Positions 1 to 5,600 of a stretch of DNA of 6,456 bases are shown one piece after another (positions within the stretch are counted from its first letter, which is position 1; each line of letters opens with the position of its first letter). The stretch lies in assembly GCA_003533405.1 (NCBI GenBank), contig DQDL01000094.1, positions 1 through 6,456 of the forward strand, in the 5' to 3' direction. Origin of the DNA: Clostridiales bacterium. Lineage in GTDB: Bacteria; Bacillota; Clostridia; Oscillospirales; Oscillospiraceae. The translations under genes were made by a program, and so were the position numbers. Below the pieces are notes generated by a model. It made no database searches. It worked only from the letters and a program-made list of their open reading frames with translations, and was not told where the DNA came from.

Positions 1-7
1 GATTCAT
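1..7 (-). CDS. Start of a downstream gene, cut by the window edge
   Basis: Only an ATG (5-7), one Asn codon and part of a third codon fit in the window, so the product cannot be identified. The call rests on the strong ribosome binding site AAAAAGGAGAG read on the minus strand at 13-23, seven bases before the ATG, which is the same arrangement used by the gene at 105-839. It lies about 97 bases after the stop of that gene and on the same strand. No convincing promoter is seen between them: a TATAAA at 26-31 has no usable -35 and would leave almost no leader. Expression by read-through from the upstream gene is therefore possible. Confidence 0.55.
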
Positions 8-12
8 TGATT

Positions 13-23
13 CTCTCCTTTTT
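13..23 (-). promoter_or_regulatory. Ribosome binding site of the left-edge gene
   Basis: Minus-strand AAAAAGGAGAG is a near-perfect anti-Shine-Dalgarno match with a seven-base gap to the ATG at 5-7. It is the main reason for calling a gene at the window edge. Confidence 0.6.
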
Positions 24-35
24 GATTTATACGTA

Positions 36-52
36 TGCGGCGTTATGCCGCA
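36..52 (-). repeat. Short GC-rich inverted repeat in the leader of the left-edge gene
   Basis: TGCGGC (36-41) pairs perfectly with GCCGCA (47-52) around a five-base loop. It sits between the larger hairpin at 61-99 and the ribosome binding site at 13-23. There is no T-run next to it, so it is not an obvious terminator. It could be a leader structure, an RNA-stabilising element or an operator; the sequence does not decide. Confidence 0.4.
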
Positions 53-60
53 CATAAATA

Positions 61-99
61 CTGCCGGTGGGGAGCCGATGCGGCGGCTCCTCCCGGCAG
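61..99 (-). terminator. Long GC-rich hairpin after the ACS-like gene, possible weak terminator
   Basis: The arms 61-67/93-99 (CTGCCGG/CCGGCAG) and 71-77/84-90 (GGAGCCG/CGGCTCC) pair perfectly and are joined by a short imperfect segment (bulged T68, G69-C92, G70-T91). This makes a stem of about 16 pairs with a six-base loop, beginning six bases past the stop codon at 105-107. On the minus-strand transcript the stem is followed by UAUUUAUG rather than a clean U-run. Termination is therefore probably partial, and the hairpin may instead protect the 3' end of the mRNA while allowing read-through into the next gene. Confidence 0.5.
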
Positions 100-104
100 A
101 TTTG

Positions 105-839
105 TTAATGGTGGTGATCCGCGCCCTTTTCACCCACGCCGAAGTGAAGCTCTTTCATTCCTTCGACTTCGTCGCAGATATCCTTGAGCTGGCAGACGGT
201 GCAGTCAGTGGGCAGACCCTCCATGATGTGGGTGAGGGTGTTGGTGATAGCATCGACCTTCTTGGAGTTTTCGAGCATGGCCTTGAAGTCCATGGTGGGG
301 TCGGTGACAAAAATTACAGTGACATTAAGAACATTGACATCCTTCTTGTACGCCTCAATGTAGCGATTGCCGACAGCCTCAAAGCTGATGCCCTTCTTGA
401 TGGCCTTTTTGCTGACACGAACCTGCTCACGGTGACTCTCGGGGGACATTCTGACCATGTAGCCCTCGGGATAGACGTGGTACTTGCAGAACTCAATATC
501 CTTGAGCGCACGGTAAACTTCCTCGTCCTCGCCCTCAAGTGCGCCGATACGCAGGAGCACGATCCTTGCAAACGGGGTGTCCTTCTTGATAGCCTTGAGG
601 TCGGGGCCGTAGAGCAGAACCTGATCCTTGTTCACAAGCTCGGAGCTCGTGGTGGTGCAGATGTAGTTTGCAGAGCCCAGGCCGAGAGCGCCCAGCTCAT
701 AGGCAGATTCCTTCTGGAGCACGAGCTCGGCCGCACCGAGGTCGTTCCAAGCCTTGTTTGGGTTGTAGTCCCACACGGTGGGCTTGCCCTTTGAAAGTAT
801 CTCCTTGGTTGAATTAATAAGGGGGTTGTACAGTTCCAT
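105..839 (-). CDS. Acetyl-CoA synthase/CODH beta-subunit-like protein (short, orphan)
   Basis: A 244-residue, probably cytoplasmic protein with no signal peptide or membrane segment. Residues about 95-185 resemble, from memory of the family, the central domain of acetyl-CoA synthase (AcsB/CdhC): an RIG segment, then VRMSPES, VSKKAIKKG, an aromatic helix and VTVIFVTDP. In the full enzyme this domain directly precedes the A-cluster domain. Here the chain reaches a cysteine motif C213-x2-C216-x5-C222 (CTVCQLKDIC) and ends about 20 residues later with a GADHHH tail. The full enzyme is roughly 470-730 residues and has a fourth cysteine plus a Cys-Gly-Cys nickel site; both are absent here. Synthesis of acetyl-CoA is thus unlikely; metal or Fe-S binding by the three cysteines is plausible. 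No other Wood-Ljungdahl gene is in the window. The start is fixed by AAAGGAGA six bases upstream. The domain relationship is moderately sure; the function is unknown. Confidence 0.7.
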   Translation of the reverse strand: MELYNPLINSTKEILSKGKPTVWDYNPNKAWNDLGAAELVLQKESAYELGALGLGSANYICTTTSSELVNKDQVLLYGPDLKAIKKDTPFARIVLLRIGALEGEDEEVYRALKDIEFCKYHVYPEGYMVRMSPESHREQVRVSKKAIKKGISFEAVGNRYIEAYKKDVNVLNVTVIFVTDPTMDFKAMLENSKKVDAITNTLTHIMEGLPTDCTVCQLKDICDEVEGMKELHFGVGEKGADHHH

Positions 840-845
840 AATTGA

Positions 846-853
846 TCTCCTTT
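846..853 (-). promoter_or_regulatory. Ribosome binding site of the ACS-like gene
   Basis: Minus-strand AAAGGAGA ends six bases before the ATG at 837-839 and decides that start; no earlier in-frame start has comparable support. Confidence 0.75.
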
Positions 854-874
854 ACCGCTTTTTCCTCTGATTTA

Positions 875-880
875 ATTATA
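875..880 (-). promoter_or_regulatory. Promoter -10 (TATAAT) of the ACS-like gene
   Basis: A consensus TATAAT is read on the minus strand and predicts a transcript start near 868 with a leader of about 29 bases. The region 16-18 bases upstream (about 897-904) has no TTGACA-like hexamer (best reading CAGGTT), and there is no TG extension of the -10. A promoter with a good -10 and a poor -35 is typical of activator-dependent initiation, which fits the dyad at 902-917. The rest of the 840-1020 spacer is AT-rich and shows no other convincing element. Confidence 0.6.
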
Positions 881-901
881 TCCGATTGCAGGCGATAAAC
901 C

Positions 902-917
902 TGTAGAAAATGCTACA
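902..917. promoter_or_regulatory. TGTAG-N6-CTACA dyad, CRP/FNR-like operator candidate
   Basis: A perfect five-base inverted repeat separated by six bases, the 5-6-5 layout of CRP/FNR-family sites (CRP half-site TGTGA). Its centre (909.5) is 32 bases from the centre of the -10 hexamer (877.5), which places it at about -41.5 relative to the predicted start. That is the position of class II activators of this family, overlapping the weak -35. The sequence does not say which family member binds or what it senses. Confidence 0.5.
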
Positions 918-1020
918 CATCAGAAAACTTGTTAATTATTTTGCATTATTTATATTAAAGCAGAAAACGGCGGAAAATGAAAGACCTTTTTTGCCCGATT
1001 GCGACACATTACAGATATTG

Positions 1021-1054
1021 TATAACAAAACATGCCGGTTTCGACCGGCATGTT
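1021..1054 (-). terminator. Rho-independent terminator of the MATE gene
   Basis: Perfect 11-bp stem: AACATGCCGGT (1029-1039) pairs with ACCGGCATGTT (1044-1054) around a four-base loop. On the minus-strand RNA it is followed by UUUUGUUAUA. It starts only four bases after the MATE stop codon (1059-1061), so it separates the MATE transcript from the ACS-like gene. Confidence 0.85.
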
Positions 1055-1058
1055 GGTT

Positions 1059-2450
1059 TTATGCGTCTTGAAGCTTGATGTCCCTATTGATTATCGCCAT
1101 TTCCCTGAAAATGAGTATGACAACGGTTATTGCGGAGAGTATATCGCTGACAGGACCTGCATACAGCAGACCCTCGACACCCATCGCACCTGCAAGGATG
1201 AATGCCGCAGGCAGAAAATAGATAAGCTGTCTGGTCATAGTCGATATCATGGCCTTGACGGGCTTACCGATAGATTGGAAGAAGATACCCGAGGGAGTGA
1301 CGAAGCCTACAATGAATATAACGCCGAGGAAAATGTGAAAGCATTTGAGCGCAAACTGATTATACAGCTCGCTTTCCTGACCGAAAATATCGATGATCTG
1401 CTGCGTAAACAGCTGGAAGCAGCCCCAGCCGATAACGCCGACTATAAGGCCAACGGTTATTGTGCGTATATATGTTGCCTTAACACGCTTATAGTTTTTG
1501 GCACCGTAGTTGTACCCGACTATGGGCTGGCTGCCGATACCGAGGCCTATCATGACGCTTATGATGATAGAATTGACCTTCATGACGATGCCTAGCGCCG
1601 CAAGCGGGATATCTGCGCCGTAAACACTCTGTGCACCGTAGGAGACGAGTAGGTTATTCATGCAGATGACAACGACGGTGGACGCAAACTGTGTAAAAAA
1701 GCTCGAAATGCCGAGCGGCAGGAACGAAAATGCGGTCTTTCTGCGGGGAACAGCACATTCTAGCGTGAATTTAACACCCTTGAGACGGGGAATATATGCA
1801 AGTGCGAGCACGAGGTTGAGCGCCTGACCGATGATGGTTGCCCACGCCGCACCGGCGACACCCATTTCAAGGCCTAGGACGAACCATGCGTCAAGGATTA
1901 TATTCAAAAAGCAGCCTGCAAGGTTTGAAAACATTGCGTACTTCGGGTTGCCCTGCGCTCGGATAATACTGTTTACCGTCATGCTCACGCATACGAACGG
2001 GATGCCGATAAGCGTTATGCGGGCGTATTGCTTTGCAAACTCATAGGTCTGCGGGTCAACGGTCGAGCCGCCGCATAGAACAAGGATCGCATCAATGAAT
2101 ATCTCCATAAGCAGCGTCATAAGGACACCTGCCATAAGGGCAATCGAGATGCCGTTACCCATTGCTTTTTCGGCTTCAGAGTAATTCTTCTCGCCGAGCT
2201 TTAGACTGAAGTATGCAACACAGCCGTCGGCTATCATCGTGCCTATCGCCATTGAGAAGGTCACGAACGGGAAGGTGAGGTTCGTTGCGGCGTTGCCGAG
2301 CATGCCGACACCTTGGCCGATGAATACCTGGTCAACGATATTGTAAATTGAGTTTACCACCATTGAGGCAATCGCGGGCAGCGCAAATTTTGTCATCAGC
2401 TTGCCGATGGGCTCCGTCTCGAACATCGCAAGCGAGTTGTTCTGACTCAT
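1059..2450 (-). CDS. MATE family multidrug efflux transporter, MepA-like
   Basis: A 463-residue inner-membrane protein of normal MATE length, with about twelve hydrophobic helices in two similar halves. The first half has the N-terminal FALPAI helix with N-x-V-D40 (conserved acidic residue of helix 1) followed by FIGQGVG, and RAQGNPKYAM at about 164-173 after helix 4-5. The second half has the diagnostic GSQPIVGYNYGAKNYKRVK at 306-324 and FQSIGKP at about 391-397. The family exports cationic drugs, dyes or metabolites in exchange for Na+ or H+; overall pattern is closest to the MepA/DinF-like bacterial group, but the natural substrate cannot be read from sequence. It has its own promoter (2489-2517) and terminator (1021-1054), hence is probably monocistronic. 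No regulator gene (for example MarR type) adjoins it in the window. No frameshift or truncation is seen. Confidence 0.93.
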   Translation of the reverse strand: MSQNNSLAMFETEPIGKLMTKFALPAIASMVVNSIYNIVDQVFIGQGVGMLGNAATNLTFPFVTFSMAIGTMIADGCVAYFSLKLGEKNYSEAEKAMGNGISIALMAGVLMTLLMEIFIDAILVLCGGSTVDPQTYEFAKQYARITLIGIPFVCVSMTVNSIIRAQGNPKYAMFSNLAGCFLNIILDAWFVLGLEMGVAGAAWATIIGQALNLVLALAYIPRLKGVKFTLECAVPRRKTAFSFLPLGISSFFTQFASTVVVICMNNLLVSYGAQSVYGADIPLAALGIVMKVNSIIISVMIGLGIGSQPIVGYNYGAKNYKRVKATYIRTITVGLIVGVIGWGCFQLFTQQIIDIFGQESELYNQFALKCFHIFLGVIFIVGFVTPSGIFFQSIGKPVKAMISTMTRQLIYFLPAAFILAGAMGVEGLLYAGPVSDILSAITVVILIFREMAIINRDIKLQDA

Positions 2451-2462
2451 TTCATATCACCG
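2451..2462 (-). promoter_or_regulatory. MATE translation start region with overlapping two-codon ORF
   Basis: The only Shine-Dalgarno candidate is a weak GGTGAT (2456-2461), five bases before the MATE ATG. Between them lies an out-of-frame ATG (2453-2455) that reads ATG AAA TGA, its stop overlapping the real start codon as ATGA. This suggests modest translation efficiency or a start-stop arrangement; chance is not excluded. Confidence 0.45.
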
Positions 2463-2488
2463 TACTAATCTAAAATTTCAACCAAAGA

Positions 2489-2517
2489 ATGATAACACAA
2501 TTAAAAATGCAAGTCAA
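2489..2517 (-). promoter_or_regulatory. Sigma-A type promoter of the MATE gene
   Basis: Minus-strand TTGACT (2512-2517), exactly 17 bases, then TATCAT (2489-2494) preceded by TGT, an extended -10. Start predicted near 2482, giving a leader of about 32 bases. The upstream DNA (2520-2575) is strongly A/T rich and could act as an UP element. Confidence 0.75.
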
Positions 2518-2559
2518 CATGCATAAAATCAAAGTTCAAAAATTGTTAATAATGACTTG
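2510..2559. repeat. Seven-base inverted repeat spanning the upstream side of the MATE promoter
   Basis: CAAGTCA (2510-2516) overlaps the -35 hexamer and is repeated inverted as TGACTTG (2553-2559), 36 bases away. It could be a pair of half-sites for a regulator, but arms of seven bases in an A/T-rich spacer can arise by chance. Confidence 0.25.
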
Positions 2560-2567
2560 AAAAAAGT

Positions 2568-2604
2568 AAAAAAATCATGCAGCAATTATGCTGCATGATT
2601 TTTT
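2568..2604 (-). terminator. Rho-independent terminator of the surface phosphoesterase gene
   Basis: ATCATGCAGCA (2574-2584) pairs perfectly with TGCTGCATGAT (2589-2599) around a four-base loop, and the stem is extended by facing A and T runs. The minus-strand RNA ends in a seven-U run followed by ACUUUUUU. A T-run also follows the stem on the plus strand, so it could work in both directions, although no plus-strand gene needs it. It starts about 16 bases after the stop at 2620. Confidence 0.88.
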
Positions 2605-2619
2605 GTTATTTGCTTTTGC

Positions 2620-5600
2620 TCAGGGAACCTTGATGCTGGCGGCGCTGCTGTATGCGGAGTCGCCGTAGCTGCTTGACGCACAGATGGCTTTGACCTGATA
2701 GTAGTAGGTCGTGCCGGAGGTGGTGCTGATATTGGTGTAGCTGAGCTTGGTGGTGGTGTCGTAGTACTTGAAGTTCTTACCGTCAGTGCTGCGGTAGATG
2801 GCGTACTTCGATGCACCGTCGACAGCAGTCCACGAGATCATGGGCTTGTTGTAGCGCTCGTTGATGGAGATAGCAACAACGGGAGCAGCGCAGTCGCAGG
2901 TGATGTAGCGTGCGTTCGACAGAGCCGAATCACCGTACTTGCTGGTTGCGCACAGCGCCTTGACCTTGTAGTAGGTGGTCACACCGGCCTTTGCGGAGGT
3001 ATCGGTGTAGCCAAGAGCCTCGGTGGTGCCGAGGAGCTTGAATTCCTTGTTGTCGGCGGAGACATAGACCTCGTACTTTGCAGCACCGTCAACAGCTGCC
3101 CAGCTAACGACGGGCTTGCCGGAAGCTGCCTCAACGGCGATCTTTGCGGTGGGCTTTGCGCAGTCACAGGTGATGTAGCGAGTGGTGCTTGCAGCCGAGT
3201 CGGCGTAAACGGATCTGCCGTTAATGGCGACTACTCGATAGTAGTAGGTAGTACCCGGGGTGACAGCCATGTTAGTGTAGCTGGTCTTGTTGGTGTAATC
3301 GTAGTGCCTGAAGTTCTTGCCGTCGGTCGAGCGCAGGAGCTCGTATCTTGCGGCATTCTTGACCTCGTTCCAGCTGACGGTGATCTTGCCGGTGTCTGCA
3401 TTGACTGCTATCTTCGCAACGGGGCGAGCGCAGTCGCAGGTGCGGGAGACGACCTTGCTGTAATCGGAGCTTGCGTAAGCACCCTTGGAATCAACTGCAA
3501 CGACCTTGTAGTAGTAGGTGTAGCCTGCGTTAGCCGAGGTGTTGGTGTAGCTGAGATTCTTGGTCGTGTACATGAGCTTGTAGGTGCCGTTGGAGGTGTC
3601 TGCACGGTAGACCTTGTACTGGTCGGCGTTTGCAACGGCGCTCCAGCTGAGCTTTACATAGCCGGTGGCGGCGTCGTTCATTGCGGTCGCAACGGGAGCT
3701 TCAAGCTTCTGAGCGAAGTTCTTGGGAACGGTGATTTTTGCGGTACCGCCGTAGCCGACTATCTGCTCTTTGTCAATGATGTTGTATGCGCTGACCTTAA
3801 GGGAGTAGGTACTGCCGGCCTTTACGCCATAAATGGTCGCATTGGTGGTGTCTGCACCCTCAACGGTGGTCAGAAGGTCATAAGCCTTCTTTGCGCTGTT
3901 CCAGGAGTAGATGTTATAGCCGTCTGCCTCGGGAACTGCGGTCCAGCTCACATCGATGCCGTCAACAGCCATCTTGGCCTTGACATCCTTGACGGTGGGT
4001 GCGTGGATGGTGATCTTGTACTCTAGGACGGTGCCGTCGTCGCATAGAGAGCCACGCTTCTGGTTGAGGTTTACAAGGTAGTAGTTAAAGGGCTTGACGG
4101 TAACGGTGCCGTAGCCGATCTCAGTGTTTTCACCGTAAATAACGGTATAATCGTAGTAATCGGTGAGCTTGGTGCCGTCGGGAGCGGTGACATAGACATA
4201 GGGCTTCATAGCCTTACCGGTGTAGGTGTAGTTGGTGTAGGAAAGCTCGACCTTGCAGTCCTTAAGGCTTACCTCATGCCAGCCGCACACGGTGCAGACA
4301 CGGTTGGGAGCCTTGGGATCCTCTTTGTCATACTTATGGCCGGGAGGCAGGTCGTCACGGACGGTGTATGTCGCACTGTCGCCCTCGTCAACGGTCTTGC
4401 AGGAGTAGACGAACTTACCTCTTACGGTGCAGTTGGTTTTGGTATAGCTGTCAAGCTCGATGGGCTGAAGAACGCCCTTGGAGTTTGCATAGAATACATC
4501 GTTGCCCTGGAGGAACCAGCCGGTCTTGACAACGCCGCCGAGCAGATAATACTCGTTGCCGTCCTTGTCGGGAGCCTTGCCGCTGTAGTTATCAAGTGCA
4601 ATACCGCAGACCGAGCAGGAAACTGCCTTCTCGGCAGGATCGTAGCAAGCGGTGTGACCGTGCCTCTTGCAGGGGGACTCGATGGTTACGGTGTCAAGCA
4701 GACCTCTATCGATATCGTAGTAATCGATAGTCATTTCGTCCTTGTCAGCGGTGACGGACAGGTAGGTTGCGGCGAAGTCGGTTGTTGCGAACTTAAATAT
4801 CTTTTCGTAATCGAACTTATCCTGCGAGGTGATGGGGTAGGACTTCTCACCCGAGGAGCCGCAGATGTAGTAGTAGATACCATTCTCTTCGTCGACCTCA
4901 TCGTCACGCAGAGGATAGGTCCTTGCGGCGGAGTGGTCGTGGCCGGAGAAGACGACATCTATGCCTGCTGCCTCGCAGACATCGGGAACGGTGTTGTAAA
5001 TTTCAGCGTTGCCGCCGAAGTTGTTGGTGTAGTACGCCGGCTGGTGCATGAGGAGCACCTTCCAGGTGGCGTTGCTCTGAGCAGCGTCCTTGAGCAGCCA
5101 ATCCATAGCTTCCTTGAGCTGCGGAGCGGTGCCGGTGTAGTTGACAACGGCGAGGTAAACATCACCGTAGGTCAGCGAGTAGTAGCTGCCGGGCTTTGCT
5201 GTGGTGGGGAGATTGAAGTAGTTGGTCGCTGCATCGGCGTTTGCGTCGCCTGCGTACTCGTGGTTGCCGAGGACATGGATCATATCGGTGCTGCCGAAGC
5301 GCTCGACGCCGAACAGGTTTGTGATATCGTTCCAGTGGCTATAGGAGGTCGCATCGTCGACTGCGTCGCCGGTCTGGATGCCGAAGTCATAATGGCCTTC
5401 GCTGAGCTTACTTACGACCTTCTCAATATTGGTAAGGTCATCGGCCTGGATATCGCCGAGTGCGAAGAAGCGGGTCTTGTCGCTGTTGGAGTTTATGGTG
5501 CTGAAGGTCGCAACCTCGCTCCAAGCCTCGCCGCCGCCTATCTGATACTCATAGGCCGTGCCGGGGTTGAGACCCTCGAGGGTGACGCTGTTGACATTGA

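Noticed and set aside
45..794. Plus-strand open frame of 249 codons opposite the ACS-like gene
   Set aside because: It mirrors the coding frame of the minus-strand gene, has no ribosome binding site or recognisable motifs, and its start lies inside the small hairpin region. The minus-strand frame has a family match, RBS and promoter.
940..960. Second TATAAA-like -10 for the ACS-like gene on the minus strand
   Set aside because: The AT-rich stretch gives several TATA-like hexamers but no -35 at 16-18 bases, and the TATAAT at 875-880 fits the leader better.
1021..1054. Riboswitch or small RNA between the MATE and ACS-like genes
   Set aside because: The only strong structure is a simple stem-loop with U-run right after the MATE stop; no multi-helix aptamer is visible in 840-1058.
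1032..1595. Plus-strand open frame of 187 codons over the 3' part of the MATE gene
   Set aside because: It begins inside the MATE terminator hairpin, has a composition typical of an antisense shadow, and lies over clear MATE coding sequence.
2623..3702. CRISPR array or insertion element suggested by regular repeats
   Set aside because: The 270-bp periodicity is in frame, protein-coding and diverged as expected of FN3 modules; no short identical repeats with unique spacers and no transposase.
3304..4026. Plus-strand open frame of 240 codons rich in Gly, Val and Cys
   Set aside because: Antisense shadow of the tandem FN3 repeats; its apparent repetitiveness reflects the 270-bp repeat on the other strand.
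4731..5165. Short minus-strand frames rich in Ser, Thr, Pro and Arg within the phosphoesterase
   Set aside because: Out-of-frame readings of the catalytic domain; no RBS and low-complexity content.
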